Positions 9,080 to 18,271 of a stretch of 64,000 nt of DNA are shown here, piece by piece. Origin of the DNA: Candidatus Poribacteria bacterium (GTDB lineage Bacteria; Poribacteria; WGA-4E; PCPOR2b); the NCBI GenBank assembly GCA_003635265.1, contig PYIZ01000050.1, forward strand, positions 1 to 64,000, given 5' to 3'. The notes below the pieces were generated by a model. That model made no database searches. It had not been told where the DNA came from and saw nothing but the letters and a program-made list of their open reading frames with translations. Made by a program: the position numbers and the translations under genes. Positions within the stretch are counted from its first letter, which is position 1. The number at the start of each line of letters is the position of its first letter.

Positions 9080-11005
9080 ATGATGGAATCGCAAGCCGCT
9101 GTCGAAAAACGCTATCGTGATGCGTTAGATTCCCTTGTCACAAAGGTCCAGAAAGATCGGAATATCATCGCTGCTATTCTGTGCGGTAGTATGTCCTACG
9201 ACCAAGTCTGGGACAAATCCGACATCGACCTCCTACTCGTTCAAAGAGAGGGAAAAGGTAATCCCAGAGGTTACACTCTATCAGAAAACGATGTCAACAT
9301 CCATGCAGAAGTCGTCCCAAGAGGTCAATTAAGGCAATGGCAGGAGGCAGCCCTGCAAGGTTCATTTGAACACTCCTTCTTTTCCCGTAGCACCCTTCTT
9401 TTTTGTAGTGATGAATCGGTCAAGACATGGTATCAGAATGCCAACCTACATAACATCGGTGAGAGGGATAGGGTGCTCCAACTGCTCATTGTCGCAACCG
9501 GATTGCTCCCCACATTCAGATATGCCGAAAAGCAGTTTTATGTCAACGGAGACATCAACTACAGTTTCCTATCCATCCTGCGTGCGGTGGAAAGTTTGGC
9601 GAGAATTGAAGTGATTCTGAACGATGAGGTGCCGTCACGAGAGGTCATCCAACCCGCACTTGAATATAATCCCGATTTTTTTCGTGTCACCTATTCAGAT
9701 CTGATTAACCGTGAGAAGAATGAAGAGGTCATCCAAAACGCCCTAGATACCATCAATGCCTACCTCAACGAGAAACTGTTTATCTTCCAACCGATCCTAG
9801 ATTTCTTAGCCGAAGCGAACGGTCCCCGATCCACGACAGAATTGAATAGCTATTTTCAAAAGAAGATCGGTGAAACTCGTCTTGACGCTGCCTATGAATG
9901 GTTAGCACAAAAGGGCATCATTCAGCAGGTATCTACGCCTGTGAGGCTTACGTTGAAAAGTCAGGTTGAGATGGAAGAAACCGCCTACTATTATGATCAG
10001 GAGGCAGCTGCCACACTGGGCGAATCGCCTCCCCCGCAACTGAAATTTGCTTTGAATCCCGATCTTCGCATCGGGGCGGACGCACACCCACAAATTATGG
10101 ATGCGCTAGATACCTTTGTGGATAAAGTCACAGATGATCGGTATATCATTGCGGCGATTCTCACAAGTAACCTCGCAGAAGATAATGTTTGGGAACATAC
10201 CAACATCAACCTCCTGCTCGTTGGACGCGATGACGCAAAATTCGATGAACATTACAGCCTAGTAGAAGATGGTGTGAATATCAATGTGACGATGCATCCA
10301 CGAAAACGATACCAACAGCTCCTAGAAGGTGGGTTGCAGGGGAATGAATTGCATTCGGTTCTCTCCAGAAGTCGAGTGCTTTTTACGAGGGATGAAGCCG
10401 TTGAGGAATGGCATAGCGACCTGAAATACATCGGTCAAAGAGACAGGGAAACACAATTCATAAACGCCGGGAATGGTATCTTCGCATTATTGACAAAGGC
10501 GGAAAAGTGGTTCTACCTAAAAAAGGATCTCAACTATAGCTTTTTATACATCATGTTTCTGGTTCAGCAGTTGGCGCGGGTTGAGACCATTATGCACGGA
10601 GAGGTGCCGAAGCGGAAAGCCATTTATCAAGCAAGGATGCATAACCCCGATCTCTTTGACGCAGTTTTTACAGACCTAATCAATAAAGAGAAGAATGAGG
10701 AGACCGTTCGCCGGGCACTTGAGACGATTGATCGCTATCTGGATGATCGGACCTTCGCCCTTTTTCGACCGCTTTTCGATTTCTTAGCGAGCGCAGGGGG
10801 TACGCGCACCGCCACTGAACTGAGTGACCACTTTAGAGTGCGGCAGACTTGGGTCGGTTTTGTCTGCGAATGGCTGGCTCAAAAGGGAGTTATCGAACAG
10901 TTCTCTTCCCCGCTGCGGCTCACCAAAGAAAGTCAAATCTCTGTTGAAGAGGCTGCATATTACTACGATGAAAACAATCCCTTCTTGGAAGAGATGAGGC
11001 AGTGA
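9080..11005 (+). CDS. Tandem-duplicated nucleotidyltransferase-domain protein (second copy degenerate)
   Basis: A 641-residue protein made of two homologous halves of about 315 residues. Each has an N-terminal nucleotidyltransferase domain, a helical middle and a winged-helix-like end (LAQKGIIQQ... and LAQKGVIEQ...). The first half has the polymerase-beta-type signature: G36-S37, then D48-I-D50 in WDKSDIDLLLV. In the second half the matching residues are S363-N364 and N375-I-N377, so every catalytic residue is changed. Only the first half can be an active transferase of a nucleotide to a small molecule or protein; the second may hold substrate or structure. The start ATG has GGAAAGGAG at 9063-9071. 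An in-frame upstream ATG at 9041 falls inside the promoter. The substrate is unknown. Confidence 0.85.
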   Translation: MMESQAAVEKRYRDALDSLVTKVQKDRNIIAAILCGSMSYDQVWDKSDIDLLLVQREGKGNPRGYTLSENDVNIHAEVVPRGQLRQWQEAALQGSFEHSFFSRSTLLFCSDESVKTWYQNANLHNIGERDRVLQLLIVATGLLPTFRYAEKQFYVNGDINYSFLSILRAVESLARIEVILNDEVPSREVIQPALEYNPDFFRVTYSDLINREKNEEVIQNALDTINAYLNEKLFIFQPILDFLAEANGPRSTTELNSYFQKKIGETRLDAAYEWLAQKGIIQQVSTPVRLTLKSQVEMEETAYYYDQEAAATLGESPPPQLKFALNPDLRIGADAHPQIMDALDTFVDKVTDDRYIIAAILTSNLAEDNVWEHTNINLLLVGRDDAKFDEHYSLVEDGVNINVTMHPRKRYQQLLEGGLQGNELHSVLSRSRVLFTRDEAVEEWHSDLKYIGQRDRETQFINAGNGIFALLTKAEKWFYLKKDLNYSFLYIMFLVQQLARVETIMHGEVPKRKAIYQARMHNPDLFDAVFTDLINKEKNEETVRRALETIDRYLDDRTFALFRPLFDFLASAGGTRTATELSDHFRVRQTWVGFVCEWLAQKGVIEQFSSPLRLTKESQISVEEAAYYYDENNPFLEEMRQ

Positions 11006-11105
11006 ATCACTGTTACGCTTGCAATGAGCAATGGTTTGTACAGCTTTCACTCGTTGTCCCATATTCAAGACGCATTTAGTAGTCGCTTTCGGTGTGAACT
11101 TGTGT

Positions 11106-11111
11106 TATAAT
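11106..11111 (+). promoter_or_regulatory. Possible extended -10 element upstream of the racemase-family gene
   Basis: TATAAT preceded by TGT gives an extended -10 hexamer, 89 bases before the gene. No good -35 is seen, as can be the case for extended -10 promoters. Confidence 0.35.
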
Positions 11112-11199
11112 GCCTCAATCCACACTTCCTTTAAGGTAAAGCAATCTCAGTACATTTGGATTTGCTCTGAACTTCTATCCATCATATATCAAGGCACGC

Positions 11200-12288
11200 A
11201 TGAAAATCACCGAAGTTAAAACCTACAATCTCAGCTATCCCTTGGTTGAGCCGTTTGCAAATGCACGATCGTGGTCAAAGACGAGAAATGCCGGTATCGT
11301 GGAGATTCGCACCGATGCTGGCATTATTGGCTGGGGCGAAGGTGCAAGTACACCGTCCCAAGCGGCAATTGATACCTGCCTGATTGGAAAGGATCCGTTT
11401 GATATAGAGGTCATCTGGAATACGATGCACCAAGGCAGGAGTAATGCTGCCGCCATAAGTGGGGTGGACATCGCATTGTGGGACATTGTGGGGAAAGCAT
11501 TGGATCAACCCATTTACCGCCTCCTTGGTGGTGCATTCAGAAATCAGATCCCCGCCTATGCCACCGGACTGTTCAAAAAAGATGTGCCTGACATCACCCA
11601 AACCTTGATGGATGAGGCAGAAAGTTATGTCGACCAAGGATTCTCCGCCATGAAAATGAAGATCGGATTTGGGGAAGCCTACGATGTTAAAAATGTAGCC
11701 GCTGTGCGGAAAGCGATTGGGGATACGATTATCCTTGCAGTTGATGCCAATTGCGGCTATGATGTTGGGACAGCAATCGATGTGGGGCAGAAAATCGCTG
11801 AGAATGATCTCTTCTGGTATGAGGAACCGATCACGACAGACGATGTGGAGGGCTACGTCGAAATCCGCCGTTCACTCAACATGCGAATTGCTGGCGGCGA
11901 AGGTTTACAGGGACGGTGGGGGTTCCGAGACCTTATCCAAAGGCGGGGATATGACATTGTGCAGCCCGATGTGAGTATCGCAGGGGGATTCACTGAATGC
12001 CGCAAGATCGCGGCGATGGCGAGTGCTAACCATCTCCGTGTGCTGCCGCACATGTGGGGCAGTAGCATCCGTCTGGCTGCCACATTGCACTGGCAAGCAA
12101 CGATTCCAGATTCGCCACAGGCGTTAAATCCCGTCCCTTCGTTGTTTGAGTTCGACATGACGGAAAATGGTCTGCGCACCGATCTCGCCAAAGTACCGAT
12201 TCACGCAGTCGATGGATACGTCCCCGTTCCGCAGGAGCCAGGCTTGGGAATTGAGATTGATCGAGCGGTTCTAGAGAAGTACGCATAG
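11200..12288 (+). CDS. Mandelate racemase/muconate lactonizing enzyme family protein (enolase superfamily)
   Basis: A 362-residue enolase-superfamily enzyme with all catalytic positions in place: K152-x-K154 (AMKMKIGFG), metal ligands D182 (VDANCGY), E208 (WYEEP) and E234 (AGGEG), and the D257/H284 pair (QPDVS; LPHMWGS). The KxK plus His-Asp set is that of the mandelate racemase subgroup, which abstracts a proton next to a carboxylate. Most members are sugar-acid dehydratases, and the substrate cannot be read from the sequence. The start is the first ATG; the ribosome site is weak. It contrasts with two other family members in the window that have lost catalytic residues. Confidence 0.88.
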   Translation: MKITEVKTYNLSYPLVEPFANARSWSKTRNAGIVEIRTDAGIIGWGEGASTPSQAAIDTCLIGKDPFDIEVIWNTMHQGRSNAAAISGVDIALWDIVGKALDQPIYRLLGGAFRNQIPAYATGLFKKDVPDITQTLMDEAESYVDQGFSAMKMKIGFGEAYDVKNVAAVRKAIGDTIILAVDANCGYDVGTAIDVGQKIAENDLFWYEEPITTDDVEGYVEIRRSLNMRIAGGEGLQGRWGFRDLIQRRGYDIVQPDVSIAGGFTECRKIAAMASANHLRVLPHMWGSSIRLAATLHWQATIPDSPQALNPVPSLFEFDMTENGLRTDLAKVPIHAVDGYVPVPQEPGLGIEIDRAVLEKYA

Positions 12289-12299
12289 GATAAAATGTG

Positions 12300-13139
12300 A
12301 TGAAATCAGCGATACGTTGGTTAATTGGCGGGGTTACTGTTTTATCTGTTCTAGGTATGTGGTTTCTGTATCCGCATCGGGTTGAAGGTGAAGCGCAGGG
12401 TGGCAAAGAAATTCAGGCGTTCACAACTGATGGGCAATTTAGCCACGAACTATTTGACCAAGTTTTACAAAAATATGTCGATTCGCAAGGACGGGTTGAC
12501 TACGCCGGGCTCAAAAACGATCCGGGAACGTTGCAATCTTATCTGGATCTACTTGCCGTGAACGCGCCTAGCGCTAAAGCGACTTTTCAAACTGGCCTCG
12601 CCTTTTGGATTAACGCCTACAATGCGCTGACAATTAAGGGCGTCCTTGACCACTATCCAACAACAAGTGTTCGTAAAATCAAGCTATTCGGTGGTTTCTT
12701 TTCTCGTATCAAGTTCCGGGTTGGTGGGCGCAGCTACACCTTGGATAACATTGAACATGACATCATTCGAGATGAATTTGGGGACCCGCGCATCCATTTC
12801 GCGCTGGTTTGTGCGTCGGTGGGATGCCCAATTTTGGAGAAGCGAGCGTTTGTTCCAGAAACGCTTGAAGAACGGCTCGACAATGCCACAGCGAATTTTA
12901 TCAATAATCCGGAAAAAGTACGTTTAGATCATGAAAACGGTGTACTGTACCTTTCACAGATTTTTGAGTGGTACGCAGAAGACTTTGAGGACACCCACGA
13001 TAGCGTCATCAATTTCATTTCAGAATATCTTCCGGAAGCAGATGCAGCATTTCTTGAAAGGGGAGAGGTACAGATTCAATATGTAGAATATGACTGGCGT
13101 CTTAATGCACAGGTGGGAGTGGAAACAAAGCAAAAGTGA
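12300..13139 (+). CDS. DUF547 domain protein, membrane-anchored or exported
   Basis: A 279-residue protein with an N-terminal hydrophobic segment (IRWLIGGVTVLSVLGMWFLY) serving as signal peptide or anchor. The DUF547 domain follows: FWINAYNALTIKGVLDHYP, then YTLDNIEHDIIRDEFGDPR, then IHFALVCASVGCPIL with its paired cysteines. The biochemical role of DUF547 is unknown. Homologues are common in Gram-negative marine bacteria and are usually exported. The start may be ATG at 12300 or GTG at 12297. The gap to the upstream racemase-family gene is 11 nt, so the two are probably co-transcribed. Confidence 0.82.
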   Translation: MKSAIRWLIGGVTVLSVLGMWFLYPHRVEGEAQGGKEIQAFTTDGQFSHELFDQVLQKYVDSQGRVDYAGLKNDPGTLQSYLDLLAVNAPSAKATFQTGLAFWINAYNALTIKGVLDHYPTTSVRKIKLFGGFFSRIKFRVGGRSYTLDNIEHDIIRDEFGDPRIHFALVCASVGCPILEKRAFVPETLEERLDNATANFINNPEKVRLDHENGVLYLSQIFEWYAEDFEDTHDSVINFISEYLPEADAAFLERGEVQIQYVEYDWRLNAQVGVETKQK

Positions 13140-13275
13140 GCTGTAGGCTACATGAGTTTACGTTTTGCACATTGCGCCCGATTACTGGGGTTGGCTGGCG
13201 CTCGGTGCGGGTTGTATCATTTTACGCGATCTTTGCCAGAATAACTAAATTCTTTCAACAATTGGAAAGGGAAAG

Positions 13276-14097
13276 ATGGCAACACAATATCACTTTCTCG
13301 TTTCTTGCAAAAAAATAGCAGATACAGAATGGACGATGGAAATGCAAGCGGAGAGCGGCGACGTTCCTATGTCGATCGTTCAGCCGGACTCGGAGACAGA
13401 TGAGGTTCTAACAACGAATCCAATTGCCCGAACAATTGCGGAGGTAAAGGTTATGACACACTACCTTCGCCAATTAAACCGTCATAGCGGCAGAGGGACC
13501 GTTGGACACAACGACTCGGTGATCCGGAACATTAATCAACGTCTTTTGCAGTTACAACTTGGACAACAGATTACCGTAAAAATCTCGTTTTTTGAGCATA
13601 GAGGATTAAGGTCAGGACTTTATGAAATCAATTCGCTTGGCGTGTTTCCTCCGATTGACCGTGCTCGACCTCTGGCAGCAACGCTTTCACAGGAGCAGAA
13701 GACACGGGTTCCTCAAGTGCTCGTTGATGCAGTTACTAGCTTAGAAAATCACGTTGACACATTGCAACGGGAAATTCATGCGGCACAAAGAATTTTACGC
13801 GAATACGGTGCGCAATTAGAAGCGCAGGAAAGACAAATCCAGCAGCTATCAGTTGAAAATAACCAACTGAAGGAAAGCAGTAACTCAGAAACAGCGCCTA
13901 CCCAATCAAGTAACCCACACCCGCAGGAAGCCGATACATCGCAGCCAGATTCACCAGCTGAGGAGGCAGAGGAAGATAACATTGACACCGAAGCCCAAAG
14001 CCTGTTTCAGCAATTTATGAAATCCTCAAGGTCTTCAAAACCTCGGAACAAACTTCCTGCCAATAATCCCTCAAAAAACCGCAATAAAGGAAGCTAG
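13276..14097 (+). CDS. Uncharacterised coiled-coil protein with acidic, low-complexity tail
   Basis: A 273-residue protein that I do not recognise. Residues 1-150 look globular (for example VKISFFEHRGLRSGLYEINSL). Residues about 150-205 are a heptad-rich coiled coil (VDAVTSLENHVDTLQREIHA and on to QQLSVENNQL). The rest is Ser/Pro/Glu-rich and disordered, ending in a basic stretch (KPRNKLPANNPSKNRNKGS). There is no signal peptide or membrane segment. The start ATG is behind GGAAAGGGAAAG. Its coding character is supported by clean length and codon use, but no function can be given. Confidence 0.6.
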   Translation: MATQYHFLVSCKKIADTEWTMEMQAESGDVPMSIVQPDSETDEVLTTNPIARTIAEVKVMTHYLRQLNRHSGRGTVGHNDSVIRNINQRLLQLQLGQQITVKISFFEHRGLRSGLYEINSLGVFPPIDRARPLAATLSQEQKTRVPQVLVDAVTSLENHVDTLQREIHAAQRILREYGAQLEAQERQIQQLSVENNQLKESSNSETAPTQSSNPHPQEADTSQPDSPAEEAEEDNIDTEAQSLFQQFMKSSRSSKPRNKLPANNPSKNRNKGS

Positions 14098-14152
14098 TGT
14101 TCTATTACTCACGCCATCAATCAAAATTCTCGCATGGCGCGCGATAGTACGG

Positions 14153-14920
14153 CTATTTATTTTCCTCGACTAATTTGCCAATAAATGCAACGATGTCAGC
14201 GATGTCCTGATCTGACAGCCGATCTTCGGAAAAGAAGGGCATGGTAAAACCACCCTTGCGCACGTAAGCGGCGATGTGGTGTTTCCGTTTCTCTAAGTCT
14301 CGCGGCGGTCTCCTTTTGACAAGTTGAGAACCGATACCCGCCTTTTTAGCCGTTGGATGGCAGACATTGCATGCCTGACCATATAATTTCCAGCCTTTCT
14401 GTGTATCGCCTTTCATCTCCATAATCTTATCGGCGGCTGCGCTCGCGGCGTCTTTATCCAGCATTGTGATCTGGAACTGCGGTCCCTTGTTATCTCCAGA
14501 GACATGCGCGAAATAAGCCATCAAAGCTGCAGCTTGTTCCTCTGGAATTGCAATCGGATCAACTTTATCGGAGGGAATCTTTTGCAGAAAGTGCTGGTAG
14601 CAGAAACCACCACCGCCGGCAGCCCGCTCGAAGATATCCGCTGTAATCATGCCACCTTTTGCCGTGCCACGGTGCGGTACACCGACGATGCTGTGTCCCG
14701 CTCGTATCCGACCATCGGGATTTGTTGCTTCGTCAAAATCTGCGTGACAGTCTGAGCAGGAGAGCCCACTGGCCTTGCCGGGGTCGAGCGTTCCACCAAA
14801 AGACGGATCGCTGAAGAGTTCCCTCCCCATCTTGGCTTTTTCAGACATTTCTGCGTTTGTTATAGTTACCAATGAGAGCGTTAAGAGGGCTGTTAAACCA
14901 AAAACAACAATTCTGTACAT
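14153..14920 (-). CDS. Periplasmic dihaem cytochrome c family protein
   Basis: A 255-residue protein with an N-terminal signal peptide (about residues 1-23, VFGLTALLTLSLVTITNA) and two haem c attachment motifs: CSDCH (55-59) and CNVCH (184-188). A methionine-containing stretch (GGFTMPFFSEDRLSDQDI) after the second motif fits the sixth ligand of a class I cytochrome. It is probably a periplasmic electron carrier or the haem part of an oxidase or peroxidase-like complex. No oxidase genes are adjacent. The start at 14920 has a GGAG 6-8 bases upstream; an in-frame upstream start would place 27 extra residues before the signal peptide. Confidence 0.87.
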   Translation of the reverse strand: MYRIVVFGLTALLTLSLVTITNAEMSEKAKMGRELFSDPSFGGTLDPGKASGLSCSDCHADFDEATNPDGRIRAGHSIVGVPHRGTAKGGMITADIFERAAGGGGFCYQHFLQKIPSDKVDPIAIPEEQAAALMAYFAHVSGDNKGPQFQITMLDKDAASAAADKIMEMKGDTQKGWKLYGQACNVCHPTAKKAGIGSQLVKRRPPRDLEKRKHHIAAYVRKGGFTMPFFSEDRLSDQDIADIVAFIGKLVEENK

Positions 14921-14972
14921 CCAAAATCTCCTTTCGTGTGTCGTAAAGTTGCAATGAACTAAAACTGCCATA

Positions 14973-15001
14973 ATGGTATCAGAATGGGTATTGGTCGTCA
15001 A
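14973..15001 (-). promoter_or_regulatory. Possible promoter of the cytochrome c gene
   Basis: On the minus strand TTGACG (15001-14996) and TACCAT (14978-14973) are separated by 17 bases, 53 bases before the start codon. Confidence 0.4.
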
Positions 15002-15070
15002 CGAAAATCAATTCAACTCTAGGGGCATTTATAGTAAATTTTAGAATTAATAAGACACTCCAAATTGGTA

Positions 15071-15091
15071 GGCGCTGTTTCCAACTGCGCC
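15071..15091. repeat. Short palindromic hairpin
   Basis: GGCGC-T-GTT and AAC-T-GCGCC form a stem with one T-T mismatch around a three-base loop. It lies between the cytochrome gene and the end of the first mannonate dehydratase gene. It could act as a terminator-like hairpin or belong to the palindromic repeats found elsewhere in the window. Confidence 0.45.
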
Positions 15092-15207
15092 GTTTCAACC
15101 GACCACGGCACCTACCGGGGGCGAAAGTGTTCATTTATTTTTAGAATCCACCATAGTTCTCCTGTAGAAGAAATCTCCGAGTACCGATGTTCTGATTGCT
15201 CCAGTTG

Positions 15208-16203
15208 TTATGATGTAGCGTTCACCGCTTGGATGAGCGCAGTGATGTAGCCAAACTGGAATGCCCACGCTTGCCGTACCCGACTCGATACCCCCGGCGG
15301 GGAGACATCATCCGGATGATGTGGTGCATGATCCGGCATCAGCATGTAAGAGTATCCTACATCCGCAAGCACCTGCGCGACCTTGTACATGTCTACAGCT
15401 CCTTCATCGGGCCAAACCTCCTGAAAGTTGTGCAATCCACCGCGAATGTTACGGAAATGGATGTTAAACAACTTCCCTCTCTCCCCGAAGTACCGCACGA
15501 TCTCGTACAGTTCTTCACCGGGATTTTCTAACCCTTCGGAAGCGGTTCCACAGCAGAAGTTGAATCCGTGGTAGGAGCTATCTACCAACTCAACAAAACG
15601 CTTCAATCCTTCAAAGACCGGGTAATTCCACCCTTCAATACCCTTCAAAATCGGTGCCGGCGGGTCATTGAACTGACAAGCCATCTGCACATTGTTCGTC
15701 TCTGCCACCGGAATAACCCGTTCCAAAAAATAAGCCATCCGTTCAAACACTTCGTCCCGGTTCACCCGTCCAAGTCCGGTCAACGTTTCATTGTCAAACT
15801 TTGATATATCGAAGGTGCTGTATGTCGTTCCGCCGCGTCCGGCTGTACGCTCCGTCCGATAGATTGGGTAGTGAACCGTATGGAAGTTATAATTCAATCC
15901 ACGGAGTCCCGCCTTACCTGCGTTTTCAATATTTTGGCAAACTGTATCAAGGTCTCGGTCACGCTGTGGGTCTTGGGCGAGGGTGATACTTCTTGGAAGA
16001 TTGATATGAATCATATCAAGGCTAACGCCTTCGGCTGCAGCTTTTTCCTTGTGTCGGAGCAGCGTTTCGACCTCTGTGTTCTCGACAGGGGCATCCATGT
16101 GTGTCACACCGTGTCGGACGAGAAATTGCAATTCAGGTTTTGATGTTCCTATACCTTGAACGCCCACGTGCATTTTTGCTTTTCCGTATTGTGATTGATT
16201 CAT
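15208..16203 (-). CDS. Mannonate dehydratase (UxuA)-like TIM-barrel protein, copy 1
   Basis: A 331-residue protein resembling mannonate dehydratase. Family features in order: FNFCCGTASEG, FNIHFRNIRGG, DEGAVDMYKV and LMPDHAPHH, which hold the Cys, His and Asp metal ligands of UxuA. It is shorter than E. coli UxuA (394). UxuA turns D-mannonate into 2-keto-3-deoxygluconate in hexuronate breakdown. With no uxuB/uxaC nearby, the substrate may be another sugar acid. It is the downstream member of a tandem pair with the same ribosome-binding leader (AGGAGAATTTAGCC then ATG). Parts are identical to copy 2 at the nucleotide level and parts differ strongly. Confidence 0.8.
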   Translation of the reverse strand: MNQSQYGKAKMHVGVQGIGTSKPELQFLVRHGVTHMDAPVENTEVETLLRHKEKAAAEGVSLDMIHINLPRSITLAQDPQRDRDLDTVCQNIENAGKAGLRGLNYNFHTVHYPIYRTERTAGRGGTTYSTFDISKFDNETLTGLGRVNRDEVFERMAYFLERVIPVAETNNVQMACQFNDPPAPILKGIEGWNYPVFEGLKRFVELVDSSYHGFNFCCGTASEGLENPGEELYEIVRYFGERGKLFNIHFRNIRGGLHNFQEVWPDEGAVDMYKVAQVLADVGYSYMLMPDHAPHHPDDVSPPGVSSRVRQAWAFQFGYITALIQAVNATS

Positions 16204-16311
16204 GGCTAAATTCTCCTTAAATTCGCACTAGTTCGTGTGATTCGTGGATGGAAGTCGCTTTCGCCCCGACTCTGATTAGGAAGAAAAAAGCTGTATACCT
16301 GTGATTGCTAT

Positions 16312-17304
16312 CTATGATGCTGCAGCATTCACCGCTTGGATGAGCGCAATGATATAGCCGAACTGAAACGCCCACGCCTGACGTACCCGACCTGACACTC
16401 CCAGCGGCGAGACATCATCCGGATGATGTGGCGCATGGTCAGGCATCAGCATGTAAGGATATCCTACGTCCGCAAGCACTTGTGCTACTTTGTGCATGTC
16501 CACATCGCCTTCATCGGGCCAGACCTCCTGAAAGTTGTGCAATCCACCACGAATGTTACGGAAATGGATGTTGAACAACTTCCCTCTCTCCCCGAAGTAC
16601 CGCACAATCTCGTACAGTTCCTCGCCGGGATTTTCTAAGCCTTCCGAAGCGGTCCCACAACAAAAGTTGAATCCGTGGTAGGGGCTATCTACCAACTCAA
16701 CAAAACGCTTCAACCCTTCAAAGACCGGGTAGTTCCACCGTTCGACCCCCTTCAAAACTGGTGCCGGTGGATCATTAAGATGACAAGCCATCTGCACATT
16801 GTTCGCCTCTGCCACCGGAATCACCCACTCCAAAAAGTAGGCAGCGCGTTCAAACGCTTCATCCCGGCTCACCCGACCCGCTTCAGTCAGCGTTTCATTG
16901 TCAAATTTTGACATATCAAAGGTGCTGTACGTCACTCCACCTCGTCCGGGTGTACTCTCCGTCCGCTGATGTTGAACAATGCAGAAGTTATAGTTCAATC
17001 CACGGAGCCCCGCTTTGCCCGCATTTTCGATCTCTTGACAAACTGTATCAAGGTCTCGGTCACGCTGTGGGTCTTGGGCGAGGGTGATACTTCTTGGAAG
17101 ATTGATATGAATCATATCAAGGCTAACGCCTTCAGATGCAGCTTCTTCTTTGTGTCGAACTAGCGTTTCGACCTCTGTGTTTTCGACAGAGGCGTCCATG
17201 TGTGTCACACCGTGTCGGACGAGAAATTGTAGTTCTGGTTTTGATGTTCCTATACCTTGAACGCCTACGTGCATCTTTGCTTTCCCTTGTTGTGCTTGAT
17301 CCAT
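16312..17304 (-). CDS. Mannonate dehydratase (UxuA)-like TIM-barrel protein, copy 2
   Basis: A 330-residue paralogue of the next gene, roughly 85-90 % identical by eye, with the same ligand motifs (FNFCCGTASEG, FNIHFRNIRGG, DEGDVDMHKV, LMPDHAPHH). Differences cluster in the middle (about residues 105-200, including a two-residue deletion after NYNF), while residues 45-100 and 215-285 are nearly identical. The start at 17304 follows AAAAAGGAG. A longer in-frame extension (to 17436) is rejected because it would cover that ribosome site. The pair is transcribed away from the PhyH and oxidoreductase genes, which point to sugar-acid use. Confidence 0.8.
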   Translation of the reverse strand: MDQAQQGKAKMHVGVQGIGTSKPELQFLVRHGVTHMDASVENTEVETLVRHKEEAASEGVSLDMIHINLPRSITLAQDPQRDRDLDTVCQEIENAGKAGLRGLNYNFCIVQHQRTESTPGRGGVTYSTFDMSKFDNETLTEAGRVSRDEAFERAAYFLEWVIPVAEANNVQMACHLNDPPAPVLKGVERWNYPVFEGLKRFVELVDSPYHGFNFCCGTASEGLENPGEELYEIVRYFGERGKLFNIHFRNIRGGLHNFQEVWPDEGDVDMHKVAQVLADVGYPYMLMPDHAPHHPDDVSPLGVSGRVRQAWAFQFGYIIALIQAVNAAAS

Positions 17305-17407
17305 GGCTAAATTCTCCTTTTTGAGGCGATGAGTGTGTCCTCTTCGACCTATACAAATTCGTGGGACATTGTAGCGAAGACGCATGATTGGCGTCAAGAG
17401 AAAAGAA

Positions 17408-17437
17408 TTGACCTCGATTGTGGCGATATGATACACT
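17408..17437 (+). promoter_or_regulatory. Possible promoter for the sugar-catabolic cluster
   Basis: TTGACC (17408-17413) and TACACT (17432-17437) are 18 bases apart, about 60 bases upstream of the PhyH start. Moderate match. Confidence 0.35.
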
Positions 17438-17498
17438 CGTCTAGGACATTGTATGAAGGGGTGCGTGGGAGTTGAATCAAAACGGGGAGGAGATACGC

Positions 17499-18218
17499 AT
17501 GGACATTGAGAAATTGAAAGTCGAGCTAGAGGAATACGGTTTCGTCATTATACATAACCTAATCCCGACCGACCAAGCAGAGCACATGACGAACCGCTTG
17601 ATGGAAATCATGCGTCAGCAGCCGGATAAGGATATGCCGAATCAAAACCTACGCGGCGTGTTTAATTACGACGATCAAGATACATTCATCCCGCTCGTCA
17701 CCCACCCGGTCTACTTGGAATTGGCAGCGCACATGCTCGGTCCCGGCTTCCAAATGGCGGAGGTCGGTGCGCGATGGATTAAACCGGGAGCAGAAGCTCA
17801 AGGTCTCCACGCAGATGTGCCGATCGGCTGGTTCCCTCAATCCGGCTTGACAATACCGGACGCCTGCTTTCTCGTCAACTGTATCTGGATGTTAACCGAT
17901 TTTACACTCGAAAACGGTGCCACGCAGGTGATGCCATTCAGCCACCATTCCCGCCGAACCCCGCGATCCGGGGTGGAATACAATCATCTAGTAACCGCCG
18001 AAGGTCCTGCGGGTTCTATTGTTATCTTTCACGGAGCCATCTGGCATCGAGGGGGAGCCAACATCACTACGGACGAACACCGCATGGGTGTGTCGAGCGG
18101 ATTTCATGCCTCGTGGATGGATCCGGCAGCCGGAGGGTGGTATCTGATGAAGAGAAGTGTGCGTGACCGGATGCCGCCAGAAATCCAAGCAATGAATCGA
18201 CATGTGGTCGAGGACTAA
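17499..18218 (+). CDS. Phytanoyl-CoA dioxygenase (PhyH) family protein
   Basis: A 239-residue Fe(II)/2-oxoglutarate oxygenase. The facial triad is H104-x-D106 (GLHADVP) and H183 (AIWHRGG), with R195 as the likely 2-oxoglutarate anchor. The N-terminus (ELEEYGFVIIHNLIP) is typical of PhyH proteins. They hydroxylate small molecules, and the bacterial substrates are mostly unknown. The start ATG follows GGGGAGGAG at 17484-17492. It is the first gene of a plus-strand run with an oxidoreductase (54 nt downstream), a dehydratase-like protein and a second PhyH protein, so a role in sugar or sugar-acid breakdown is possible. Confidence 0.88.
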   Translation: MDIEKLKVELEEYGFVIIHNLIPTDQAEHMTNRLMEIMRQQPDKDMPNQNLRGVFNYDDQDTFIPLVTHPVYLELAAHMLGPGFQMAEVGARWIKPGAEAQGLHADVPIGWFPQSGLTIPDACFLVNCIWMLTDFTLENGATQVMPFSHHSRRTPRSGVEYNHLVTAEGPAGSIVIFHGAIWHRGGANITTDEHRMGVSSGFHASWMDPAAGGWYLMKRSVRDRMPPEIQAMNRHVVED

Positions 18219-18271
18219 GGCCGATTTGCTCTAATAACTAAATTATGAGGTGAATCAACAAGGAGTGAGTC

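Noticed and set aside
17305-17436. Longer N-terminus for mannonate dehydratase copy 2
   Set aside because: It would bury the AGGAG site shared with copy 1 and adds residues absent from copy 1.
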